Shown here: one piece after another, positions 37,726 to 45,857 of the stretch
Layout of the letters: each line of letters begins with the position of its first letter
How positions within the stretch are numbered: the first letter of the stretch is position 1
NCBI GenBank assembly: GCA_018238625.1
Contig: JABCSY010000007.1
Coordinates: 1 to 64,000, forward strand
Source: Promethearchaeota archaeon
Lineage (GTDB): Archaea > Asgardarchaeota > Lokiarchaeia > Sigyniarchaeales > SOKP01
DNA length: 64,000 bases
Reading direction: 5' to 3'
The notes under the pieces: model-generated
The model's input: the letters and a program-made list of their open reading frames with translations, nothing else
Told to the model about the DNA's origin: nothing
The model's database searches: none
Made by a program: the position numbers and the translations under genes

Positions 37726-38384
37726 GTTTAAAGATTTTATTCTTAGACGAATTGAAAGGATTCTATAAATCAAAAGTTATGATTATTTTGTGGGTAGGAA
37801 TGCCTTTACTATCGCTGCTTTTCAATTTTATCGTCCCAGACACCGAAGGCATTCCAATCTCTTCCATAGTTGCGATTATATTCTCAAGTATTGGTGGAAT
37901 GCTTGCTTCTGCTATGTTGAGCACATCCATTGCGAGTGAAAAAGTACGGCATGTTTACGATTTATTTTTAATTCGACCAGTTAGACGCACAAATATACTT
38001 TTAGCGAAATTCTTTGCCGTGTATTTGTGTTTAATTATAGCTACAGGTATCTCTCTTGCTATCGGGCTTATTATTGATCAAATAACTATAGGAACTCTTC
38101 CTGAATATGTTATAGTCCAAACAATAGAGTCGCTATCAATAAGTTTGGCAGCTATGGCAATCTCTTGTTCTATTGGAATATTTTTTGGCGTAATGGTTTC
38201 ATCTGTTCCGGTTGCAGCAATATTGTCTGTCTATTTAGGCAATCAACTTTCTGCAATCTCTATTTTACCAACGCTCTTCATAGACTTTATCGACCCTATT
38301 ATTCTTTCTTTACTTATAGGTTCCATTGTACCAACAATCATACTCTCAATTAGCATTTTGATATTTGCGAGGAAACAGTTTTAA
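37722..38384 (+). CDS. ABC-2 type permease, short form (220 aa)
   Basis: Six membrane helices in 220 residues without the large external loop of longer permeases. The cytoplasmic segment SEKVRHVYDLFLIRPVRRTNI after helix 2 is the ABC-2 coupling region. It overlaps its ATPase by four bases, so the two are made together. It is convergent with the GH20 gene, ending 17 bases from it. The substrate is unknown. Confidence 0.9.
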   Translation: MSLKILFLDELKGFYKSKVMIILWVGMPLLSLLFNFIVPDTEGIPISSIVAIIFSSIGGMLASAMLSTSIASEKVRHVYDLFLIRPVRRTNILLAKFFAVYLCLIIATGISLAIGLIIDQITIGTLPEYVIVQTIESLSISLAAMAISCSIGIFFGVMVSSVPVAAILSVYLGNQLSAISILPTLFIDFIDPIILSLLIGSIVPTIILSISILIFARKQF

Positions 38385-38401
38385 TTGACTTCCATCATAG
38401 A

Positions 38402-39973
38402 TTAATTTGAATTTATTATATCAAATTCTTCTTTTTTAGCATAACTTACTTTAAAGAAATCAAGCCATTTATTGAATGTCTCTAATCGTTTTTGAAAAGT
38501 TTTAAAATTCTTCTTGTTTTTAGGGATCCATCCCGTCTCTGCAATAGCTATTAACCTTGGAAATGCTTGCCATTCTAAGGTTTTCTTATTTTTTACAAAT
38601 TCCGTCCATAAACATGCCTCAATTCCTAAAATTTTGTCGTGATATTTTGCTTCTAATTCGTTTGGAATTGGTTCGTAATTATAGGATCTTTCTAAGGGGA
38701 TTATTTTATAAGGGTAATTTAGATAAACCGCTGACATTTCAGACATCACTACTTCCCTCCCCAATCTTGCGTGCTCTAAAACTTGCTTTAAATTTGCCGT
38801 CCAATAATGACATATCGCGTTTTCGTTTAGTTTGTCGTTTAGAATTTCGTTCCATCCTATTATCTGTTTTCCTTTAGACTCTAAATAATCTGCAATTCTA
38901 TTAGTAAAATATACTTGTAAATTTTCTACGCTTCCAAGTTCCTCGTTCTTAATGCGGGCTTGACAATCAAGACAGTTTTTCCACCTCTTTTTTGGAGCTT
39001 CGTCGCCACCGATATGAATTATCTTAGAGGGGAAAATTTCAATAATTTCGTTTAGCACATTTTGAGTAAATTCAAAAACTTTTTCTTTTCCTATACAAAG
39101 TACCTCTTTATGAATCCCAAACCGAGTACTAACTTTAAAAGGTCCACCCGTGCAACTCAACTCGGGATAAGCCGCGAGAGCTGCCGTTGTGTGCCCGGGA
39201 AAATCTAATTCTGGAATAATTGTAATAAACCGCTCAGTAGCGTATTGGATCAGCTCAATCAGATCTTGTTGAGTGTAATAGCCCGATACTGGAACTCCAT
39301 CTAGAGGAACTTTATTTTTTCGATTACTTCTGAAAGATCCTTGAGAAGCTATTGTACCTTCCCGTTTTGAGCCGATCTCTGTAAGTAGAGGATATTTCTT
39401 TATTTCTACTCGCCACCCTTGATCTTCAGTGAGGTGGAAGTGGAATTTGTTTAACTTTAAAAAAGCCATAAGATCTAATACTTTTTTCACTTCGCTCTTA
39501 GTAAAGAAATGGCGCCCTACATCCAGCATAAATCCACGCCACTTAAAACGAGGATAATCCTCTATTACAACACACGGAATAGAGAACTCTAAATTTATGT
39601 TTTTTCCTCCAATTGCTTCAAGTGGAATTAACTGTCGCATCGTTTGGATACCGTAAAAGACCCCATTAGGTGTAGAAGCTACAATCTCAATACGATCTTG
39701 GGAAACTATTAAACTGTAGCTTTCGTGCTTTAGCTGTTTTTCGTTATTAACTGTTTTAAGAATAATTACATTATTACTTTCCTTAGTTTGCAAATCTTCC
39801 TTTATAGCAATATTTAATCCGAGCGTTGATAATAAAACCTGCTTAAGTTGCTCGGCAATTGCTATTAATTTTAAATCTGTCAAAATTAGAGTTTTTTTGT
39901 TAAGTGTAAACGCTCCCTCTTTTGACGATATATTAACAGGTTCCGGGATTATGCTAAGCTCTTTTAGAGTCAT
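38402..39973 (-). CDS. GH20 beta-N-acetylhexosaminidase
   Basis: 523 residues with the GH20 small N-terminal domain (GVFYGIQTMRQL) and a TIM barrel. Barrel landmarks are MLDVGRHFF, KFHFHLTEDQGWR, PELDFPGHT and the catalytic Asp-Glu in IHIGGDEAPKKRW; the late WNEIL and Trp-rich EACLWTEF shape the sugar pocket. It removes terminal GlcNAc or GalNAc, using the substrate's acetamido group. No signal peptide is visible, so it is probably cytoplasmic and works on imported chitobiose-like or glycan fragments. GH20 is uncommon in archaea. Confidence 0.95.
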   Translation of the reverse strand: MTLKELSIIPEPVNISSKEGAFTLNKKTLILTDLKLIAIAEQLKQVLLSTLGLNIAIKEDLQTKESNNVIILKTVNNEKQLKHESYSLIVSQDRIEIVASTPNGVFYGIQTMRQLIPLEAIGGKNINLEFSIPCVVIEDYPRFKWRGFMLDVGRHFFTKSEVKKVLDLMAFLKLNKFHFHLTEDQGWRVEIKKYPLLTEIGSKREGTIASQGSFRSNRKNKVPLDGVPVSGYYTQQDLIELIQYATERFITIIPELDFPGHTTAALAAYPELSCTGGPFKVSTRFGIHKEVLCIGKEKVFEFTQNVLNEIIEIFPSKIIHIGGDEAPKKRWKNCLDCQARIKNEELGSVENLQVYFTNRIADYLESKGKQIIGWNEILNDKLNENAICHYWTANLKQVLEHARLGREVVMSEMSAVYLNYPYKIIPLERSYNYEPIPNELEAKYHDKILGIEACLWTEFVKNKKTLEWQAFPRLIAIAETGWIPKNKKNFKTFQKRLETFNKWLDFFKVSYAKKEEFDIINSN

Positions 39974-40134
39974 TTTACAAGGCTTCCTTCGAATTTTTTA
40001 AAATAGGACATAGAATTAATAAAAAGATTAGGTTAAAGAATTTTAAATTCCATTAAAATTTAAAGATTATTTTGATTACATCGAATAATTAGAAAATAAT
40101 AAATCTTAAAATTCAACCTTACTATTTTTTTAAT

Positions 40135-40632
40135 ATGAAAGATAAGGATAAGGCACACCCTTCGGGTGAAGATATTGATCTTAATATTTTAGGAATTCTT
40201 AGCGAAAATAGTAGAGAAAATTACAATCAAATCGCTCTCAAATTAGGAAATTCCCCAGTTACTATTAAAAAGCATGTGGAAGACCTGGAACAAAAGGGTA
40301 TTATTAAAGGGTATGGGATAGATATCGACTTTGAAAAATTGGGTTACGATATTATTGCAACAATAGAAGTGACTGTTTCAAAAGGTAAAATGATTGAAGT
40401 AGAAACAGATATCGCGGAAAATCCTAATGTTTTTGGGGTTTACGATATCACGGGAGATTACGATGCCCTCGTTTTTGCTCGCTTCAAAACGCGCACGGAG
40501 TTAAGCGCAATGATTAAAAAACTTCATGCTTCTCCTTTTGTAGAAAGGACAAATACTCACCTCATTTTAAATGTAATTAAAGAAGGAAGCTCGTTTGTTG
40601 ACCTTTTAGAAAAAGAGAATAATGGTAAGTAG
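40135..40632 (+). CDS. Lrp/AsnC family transcription regulator
   Basis: 165 residues. Residues ~12-65 form the helix-turn-helix (ILGILSENSRENYNQIALKL ... TIKKHVEDLEQKGIIKGY), followed by the RAM ligand-binding domain (VFGVYDITGDYDALVFARF). It is of the archaeal Lrp type that commonly regulates amino-acid or nitrogen metabolism; targets are not identifiable. ATG 40135 lies just after a T-rich stretch without a clear ribosome site, suggesting a short leader. The stand-alone RAM-like protein at 6723 could be a partner in principle. Confidence 0.94.
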   Translation: MKDKDKAHPSGEDIDLNILGILSENSRENYNQIALKLGNSPVTIKKHVEDLEQKGIIKGYGIDIDFEKLGYDIIATIEVTVSKGKMIEVETDIAENPNVFGVYDITGDYDALVFARFKTRTELSAMIKKLHASPFVERTNTHLILNVIKEGSSFVDLLEKENNGK

Positions 40633-40730
40633 ATACTCACAAAAATTTATTTAAATCTCCAATTTTCACTTTTATTACTAAATTTGTCGGGACTCTTTTT
40701 TTATTATTCTTGAATTTTATATCTATAACT

Positions 40731-40940
40731 ATGAGCCTAGAAATTGTAAAAAAAAAAAGACTTGAAAATATTTATATCGTACCTAATGACGGTTTTTTCG
40801 ATCTTTCTCAGGCTATCATCTCCATTTCAGACTTTTTTCAAACATATCCTCGCTTAGATCTATACACAGGGATGGAAAATATTCCTTTCGAAGAAAGAGA
40901 ACCGGAATATAAAAAAATCCTGTTATCCGAATTTTTATAA
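40731..40940 (+). CDS. Small hypothetical protein (69 aa)
   Basis: An acidic, soluble mini-protein (IYIVPNDGFFDLSQAIISI ... FEEREPEYKKILLSEFL). I recognise no family. ATG 40731 is preferred; TTG 40710 would add seven hydrophobic residues. It follows the Lrp gene by about 100 bases with a TATA-like TTTAAAT between, so it probably has its own promoter. Confidence 0.5.
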   Translation: MSLEIVKKKRLENIYIVPNDGFFDLSQAIISISDFFQTYPRLDLYTGMENIPFEEREPEYKKILLSEFL

Positions 40941-41077
40941 ACTCTCTTTTATAAAATTATTTTTTCTCGTCTCGTCTTGTATTGAAAAGGATATGCTAAA
41001 TATAATTTAACTCCTTTATGCTAACATTTAAATTTGTTAGTCTATCTATTCATAATTAGATTAACTACAAAAAAGGG

Positions 41078-41248
41078 ATGAATTTTATGTCATTTTATTG
41101 GAGACTCAGATATATGTTCAGAAAATCTAAGGAAATAGAAGAATTAGAAAAAGAATTAGGAGTTAGAGGAGATAAAGGAATTAAAGGAGTTAGAGACACA
41201 TTTAGAGAAATCGACGAAAGAAATTCAAAAAATAAAAATATTGATTAA
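41078..41248 (+). CDS. Small charged protein with helical middle (56 aa)
   Basis: ATG follows AAAAGGG. The protein starts with an aromatic, basic segment (SFYWRLRYMFRK), then a Glu/Lys-rich helix (EIEELEKELGVRGDKG), then GIKGVRDTFREIDERN. Codon use looks normal and the frame is clean to TAA 41246-41248. No family recognised. The segment GVRGDKGIKGVRD contains a short internal repeat. It is convergent with the next membrane gene. Confidence 0.5.
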   Translation: MNFMSFYWRLRYMFRKSKEIEELEKELGVRGDKGIKGVRDTFREIDERNSKNKNID

Positions 41249-41276
41249 AAGAAATTCACTCAGTCTCAATTAGTTA

Positions 41277-41960
41277 CTATAATTTTGGGCTATTCTTATT
41301 TTTAGCTCTTATTAGCGAATAAATTCCATAAAATAACATTATTAGACACAAAAATAGTGCTGGGAGCATAGAAATAGCGAATGATGAAAATTCATCTGTA
41401 CCAAATGGAGCTACACAACATAAACATATAAAAATACTATAAACTATTAAAATAAGAGAAATTGTTATTAGAACAACACCAAGAATTCTTTCGTTCTTAA
41501 CATTTACTATACCTTTGTCAATATAAAATAAATTAAGCTCCTTATTCCCTATAAGGGCAAAAATTGCACTAAAGAAAAATCCCCAAGATGATAACCGTAT
41601 AGTAATAATCTCGAAAGATAAATAATATTGACTTGCTATTAGCAGTATAATTGCTATGGCATAAATTAGATTTTTATCGTATGGATTACCAAGTTTGGCA
41701 TTACGTAACTCACCAAAAAATACCACTAGTAAAATCATTGCATTAACTATTAAAAAATAACCCTGAAATATATTACCACTAATATATAATTCTATCTCTT
41801 CAGTTGGATTGCGTGGAATTAAGATGTAAAACCCATAGATCCAATGAACCATGTCTCCAACATCAAATCCTATAGCCTGACTTACATGAGTTGGGAAAAT
41901 AAGTTCGATTATTGAAAAACCAAGTGATAAATAAAAGAATATTTTAATTTTCCAGGGCAT
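41277..41960 (-). CDS. Membrane protein, downstream copy of a tandem pair (227 aa)
   Basis: About six membrane helices. It is clearly paralogous to the 230-residue protein at 42076-42768 along the whole length, with identical stretches such as THVSQAIGFDVGDMVHWIYG and GNKELNLFYIDKG. The first loop (FDVGDMVHWIYG) and the C-terminal SLIRAKNKN tail are the best conserved parts. No known family or catalytic motif. The upstream non-coding sequence is also duplicated, so both copies probably keep their own promoter. Confidence 0.75.
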   Translation of the reverse strand: MPWKIKIFFYLSLGFSIIELIFPTHVSQAIGFDVGDMVHWIYGFYILIPRNPTEEIELYISGNIFQGYFLIVNAMILLVVFFGELRNAKLGNPYDKNLIYAIAIILLIASQYYLSFEIITIRLSSWGFFFSAIFALIGNKELNLFYIDKGIVNVKNERILGVVLITISLILIVYSIFICLCCVAPFGTDEFSSFAISMLPALFLCLIMLFYGIYSLIRAKNKNSPKL

Positions 41961-42075
41961 GCGCTCACTCTTGTTCTATAAATTGTATAAAAATCTCTTA
42001 TTGTATAGTTTTTTTTATCAACTTAAATAGTTTATTCTCTATGCTCTAAGCATTTCAAATGATATAAATCTCAAT

Positions 42076-42768
42076 TTACTGCTGCAATTTTGATCTATTC
42101 TTATTTTTAGCTCTTATTAGCGAATTTATACCGTAATATAACATTATTAGCAACAAAATAAGTGCTGGGTACATATTAGAAGCGAATGATAGTAAAAATA
42201 CATCTACTTCAAATAGAACTACAGAAGGTAAAATCATAGATATAATATAAACTAGAAAAATAAGAGATATCGTTATTAGAATAACACCAAGTTTTCTTTC
42301 TTTCTTAACATTTACTACACCTTTGTCAATGTAAAATAAATTAAGCTCCTTATTCCCCATAAGGGCAAAAAGCGCGCTAAAGATAAATCCCCAAATCGAT
42401 AACCGCATAACTATAATTAAGTTGTTTAATTCATAAAATTGACTTGCCATTAGCTGTATAAATGCAATTACGTAAATTAGATTTTTATCGTATCGATTAC
42501 CCCGTTTAGCACTACGCAACTCAACAAAAGAAACTACTAGAAAAAGAACAGCAATAAATATGAAAAAATAGCTCGGACCAGAACTATTATTATATAATTC
42601 TATCTCTCCAGTTGGATTGCGTGGAAATAGGATGTAATACCCATAGATCCAATGAACCATGTCTCCAACATCAAATCCTATAGCCTGACTTACATGAGTA
42701 GGGAAGATAAATCCACATAATGAAAAACCAAGTGATAAATAAAAGTATATATCAATTTTCCTAGGCAT
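42076..42768 (-). CDS. Membrane protein, upstream copy of a tandem pair (230 aa)
   Basis: About six membrane helices; paralogue of 41277-41960. Differences cluster in the helices (for example the segment after FIFIAVLFLVVSF), while the first loop and the strand ELNLFYIDKG are kept, suggesting that these loops carry the function. Function unknown. The leader before each copy shares CTTGTTCTATAAATTGTATA (minus-strand promoter region), so the duplication took in the promoter. Confidence 0.75.
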   Translation of the reverse strand: MPRKIDIYFYLSLGFSLCGFIFPTHVSQAIGFDVGDMVHWIYGYYILFPRNPTGEIELYNNSSGPSYFFIFIAVLFLVVSFVELRSAKRGNRYDKNLIYVIAFIQLMASQFYELNNLIIVMRLSIWGFIFSALFALMGNKELNLFYIDKGVVNVKKERKLGVILITISLIFLVYIISMILPSVVLFEVDVFLLSFASNMYPALILLLIMLYYGINSLIRAKNKNRSKLQQ

Positions 42769-43137
42769 GTTCTCCCTCTTGTTCTATAAATTGTATAAAC
42801 ATCTCTAATTATATAATGTTTTTTTGTCAACTTAAATATCTTTCTTATGTATCGAGTAGGCTCGATAGTTTTTTTTAGTAATATATTATTAAATTCTCAG
42901 TTTTTTGTCGTTAGAGTATTCTCAGTGGTTAATTTTTTTTTACCGCAGAACAATAAGTTTATAAGCAAGAAGCTCTCATTCTAAAAACTTTTCAAGAAAA
43001 AGATGATTAATCTTAAAATTCTTCAGATATTTTCTTAAATAATAAAACTTTTAAAGATACGTTCATAAATATTAAATAATGTTTACGGGAATATATTCCC
43101 ACAAATAAAAGCAAAAAAATTTGTATGTGAATTATGG
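42769..43137. other. 369-base intergenic region
   Basis: Divergent spacer with the promoter of the leftward membrane gene near 42780-42830 and, presumably, that of the rightward small gene. A short inverted repeat ATCGAG-TAGG-CTCGAT lies at 42851-42866. Nothing else is recognisable. Confidence 0.4.
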
Positions 43138-43398
43138 ATGATAAAAATGTTAGAAAAGTTAGATGAAAGCCCAGTGGTTGCGATAATTGCAACAGAAGAA
43201 GTGTTTAAGACATATGAACTAATATGCTTAGATAAGTTAAAGGAAATAGGTAGATCAACAGCGAGAGATTGGTCTTTTGCTATGGGATACAACCATCGTA
43301 GTTCACTTGCTAAAATTATTCGAAGGATTATAGAGAGATACCCTGAGAAGCTTAAGATTTACGGAGATAGATATCCACGCCTCTACGAAGCAATGTAG
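43138..43398 (+). CDS. Small helical, possibly HTH-like protein (86 aa)
   Basis: The middle reads GRSTARDWSFAMGYNHRSSL followed by AKIIRRIIERYPEKL, which has the feel of a helix-turn-helix with a basic recognition helix, but I cannot assign it to a family. The N-terminus is an amphipathic helix. ATG 43138 or 43147 may start it. It stands alone ahead of a small zinc-ribbon gene. Confidence 0.5.
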   Translation: MIKMLEKLDESPVVAIIATEEVFKTYELICLDKLKEIGRSTARDWSFAMGYNHRSSLAKIIRRIIERYPEKLKIYGDRYPRLYEAM

Positions 43399-43527
43399 AA
43401 CTTTTAACAGAGCAGTTAGCGAAGATAACGAAGATAATTTCATAATTCTTAATTAGTAATTAGAAAATGTAATGGTTGATAAATACATAGCATAAAGCAG
43501 GAAAATTTGTGAAAAAAGGTTGAAAAA

Positions 43528-43737
43528 ATGCTAATAAAATGTCCAAATTGCGGAGCTGAATATTCTTATGGTAGAAATATTTGCCATATTTGCGATAATA
43601 ATATAATCTTCTTTGGTGCGATGTTTGGAAAGAAGCGAAAAAAATATCAATGGAATTGTGATACAGTAAAGAAAAAGAATCCCGAAACCAATATTCCAGT
43701 CATAGCCATCGTGAGTGGAATTACCCGCACGACATAG
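43528..43737 (+). CDS. Small zinc-ribbon protein (69 aa)
   Basis: Two knuckles, CPNC at residues 5-8 and CHIC at 19-22, form an N-terminal zinc ribbon like those on archaeal membrane and regulatory proteins. The C-terminal half (KKNPETNIPVIAIVSGITRTT) is low in structure and may not be functional. GC-rich hairpins follow the stop codon by ten bases. Confidence 0.5.
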   Translation: MLIKCPNCGAEYSYGRNICHICDNNIIFFGAMFGKKRKKYQWNCDTVKKKNPETNIPVIAIVSGITRTT

Positions 43738-43747
43738 TAACCAAAAG

Positions 43748-43795
43748 CCCTTGCCATGGGCGCTTCCCATGCTGATTACATGGCCGTGGCAAGGG
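43748..43795. ncRNA. GC-rich hairpin element, 12-bp stem, between convergent genes
   Basis: CCCTTGCCATGG (43748-43759) pairs with CCGTGGCAAGGG (43784-43795): twelve pairs, one of them G-U. The interior can form another hairpin, CATGGG-CGCTT-CCCATG (43755-43771), which competes with the outer stem, so two folds are possible. I count 30 G/C in 48 bases. Which strand is transcribed is unknown. It may be a 3'-UTR stability element, a small RNA or a mobile mini-repeat. Confidence 0.45.
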
Positions 43796-43804
43796 TAATA
43801 ACTA

Positions 43805-43855
43805 TGGTTAGTAAGATCTAGCTGTGAAAAATATAGGTAATATCTTAACTAGCCA
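43805..43855. repeat. Imperfect inverted repeat next to the GC-rich hairpin
   Basis: TGGTTAGTAAGAT (43805-43817) and ATCTTAACTAGCCA (43842-43855) pair over 13 positions with one G-U and one bulge. It begins ten bases after the previous hairpin. As an RNA it would put two stems in tandem. Confidence 0.4.
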
Positions 43856-43948
43856 AATATCAACTAAGATCTCTTGATTAATTAAGTGAATAAATTCTAA
43901 AAATAGAATAAAAATAATATAAGAATAAATAAGATAAGAGAAAAAAAA

Positions 43949-45754
43949 TTAATCCATTACTTTTTCAAATTCATTAACAAATTCTTCGATTTGCTTTATC
44001 CCTAGCTTCCAAAAGTCGGGTTTGGTTATATCTAAACCAACAATATCGCCTAACTCAACAGGAGATAAACTTCCTCCCGCACTTAAAAGTTTCTTAAATT
44101 TAGGGATAAAAGACTGACCTTCTTCCTTGTACTTTCGATATAAAGCAAATACAAAAAGTTGGGCGTATACGTAGGGGTAATTGTAAAATCGAAAATTCGG
44201 CTGATAATAATGGGGTTTCATAGTCCATTCCCATATTAATTCAACGAACCACTCAACAGAGTCACCGTATATTCTATCTCTTCCAGCACACCAGTATTTC
44301 GAGATTGTTGGACCATCTAAATTTTCGCCGTTTTCGATCGCATCGTATAAACTTTGTTCAAACCATAAGCGCCCACTTACTTGAAACGCTGCTTGACCTG
44401 CGTCGTCTAACACATGTGCTAAAAGCGCCCTTTTTTCTTCGTTACTTTCTGCTTTCTTTAGTAAAAGATCCGTCATTAAAAGCTCGCCAAATGTGGAGGC
44501 AGTTTCAGCAACCGTATATCCTGGGAAGCCGTTAAAGTACGATTGTTCGTCTGAAGCAAGATAAGCGTGAATCGCGTGACCAAGCTCGTGAGCAAGAGTG
44601 TAAATTTCATTTAAGGCACCTGTAAACGATAGTAAAATAAAGGCAGATTTTCCTTTGCTCCAAGAGTCGCAATATGCTCCATTTCTTTTTCCTTTTCTTA
44701 CAGCAGCGTCTATATGTTTTTTTGTGAACATATCATTAACATATTTCTCAAAATCTTTATCGACATTTCCGTAAGCTTCTAAAACAAGTTCTTTTGCTTC
44801 AGTCCAAGAACGATTTTTCATTGAAGGCGATTTAATAGGTGCTCGAACATCAGCACAAGTAAGTTTAGGTAAATTCATAAGTTTTGCTTTAAGTTTTAAA
44901 TACTTTCGATAAACGCCTACATTTTCCTCTATAACATTCATCAAATTGTCAATAATAATTCGTGTTGTATCATTTGTAATAAGGCTCTGATGCATTGGAC
45001 TATCGTATTTACGCCTTTTGGTAATTTTCATCCAATCTGAACAAATATTTCTGAGCGCTGTGGAAAAAACTTCCTGATCTTTACCTAATAAACTATAGAT
45101 AGATTTGTTAGCAGAGATCCTCGTTGCTCTATCGGGATGAGTTATTAAACTATTTGCCTCTCCATAAGATAAAGATTTCTTTTCTCCTTCTACTTCGACC
45201 TCAAATTCCCTAGTATTTAACCATTTACCCTGCAAACTGCTCCATGCTTTTATTCCATATTGGTCCTTCTCTAAGATCAATTGTTCCTCAACCTCTGAGA
45301 GTTGATGTGGAACATCTCTTCTAATCTTCTCTAAAAAATGTTTATAGTCTTTTAATATTGGATCATCAACCAATTCTTTTCGACCATAAACAAGCTTACC
45401 GATTTCCAAATCAAAAAAAGCCAGTTTCTTGGAAGTATCAGTGTTAAAGTCATCAATTTTATTTTTTAGCGCCTCTAATTCTGGAATTGTCATGTTCGCA
45501 TCGTACGACCTATGAGAAAATAACGCTAATTCTTCGAGATTTTCGTAAAAATCTTCTTGCTTCTTAAATAACTCGTATAAATCCTTAGCTGAAAAACTCG
45601 GTACGTTTAATTTTCCTTTAAACGTCTTTACAAAATCTTCCACTTGTTTATGAAGCGAGTCCATAGTCTTGGAAATTCTTGGATCATCGTGACCCAAAAA
45701 TATTTCAGATAAATCCCACGCAATTTCGGTTTCTTTTTTATTCATAATAATCAA
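43949..45754 (-). CDS. pepF: Oligoendopeptidase F (M3 family metallopeptidase)
   Basis: 601 residues, usual for PepF. The zinc site is HELGHAIHAYLASDEQ with the third ligand Glu in the following AETASTFGELL. The N-terminal helical domain (residues ~1-190) and the C-terminal FRFYNYPYVYAQLFV stretch match M3B peptidases. It cuts short peptides in the cytoplasm. It follows guaA on the same strand with a ~100-base gap, probably as a separate unit. ATG 45754 or 45745 may start it. Confidence 0.96.
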   Translation of the reverse strand: MIIMNKKETEIAWDLSEIFLGHDDPRISKTMDSLHKQVEDFVKTFKGKLNVPSFSAKDLYELFKKQEDFYENLEELALFSHRSYDANMTIPELEALKNKIDDFNTDTSKKLAFFDLEIGKLVYGRKELVDDPILKDYKHFLEKIRRDVPHQLSEVEEQLILEKDQYGIKAWSSLQGKWLNTREFEVEVEGEKKSLSYGEANSLITHPDRATRISANKSIYSLLGKDQEVFSTALRNICSDWMKITKRRKYDSPMHQSLITNDTTRIIIDNLMNVIEENVGVYRKYLKLKAKLMNLPKLTCADVRAPIKSPSMKNRSWTEAKELVLEAYGNVDKDFEKYVNDMFTKKHIDAAVRKGKRNGAYCDSWSKGKSAFILLSFTGALNEIYTLAHELGHAIHAYLASDEQSYFNGFPGYTVAETASTFGELLMTDLLLKKAESNEEKRALLAHVLDDAGQAAFQVSGRLWFEQSLYDAIENGENLDGPTISKYWCAGRDRIYGDSVEWFVELIWEWTMKPHYYQPNFRFYNYPYVYAQLFVFALYRKYKEEGQSFIPKFKKLLSAGGSLSPVELGDIVGLDITKPDFWKLGIKQIEEFVNEFEKVMD

Positions 45755-45857
45755 GTTGTCATAAATTCTAAAAAATAAAAATCTTATCTTTATAGAAAAA
45801 CGATCCTAATAAATTGGTTAAGTAAATTAAGCTAATCAATAGAGTTTCGTAAACAAA

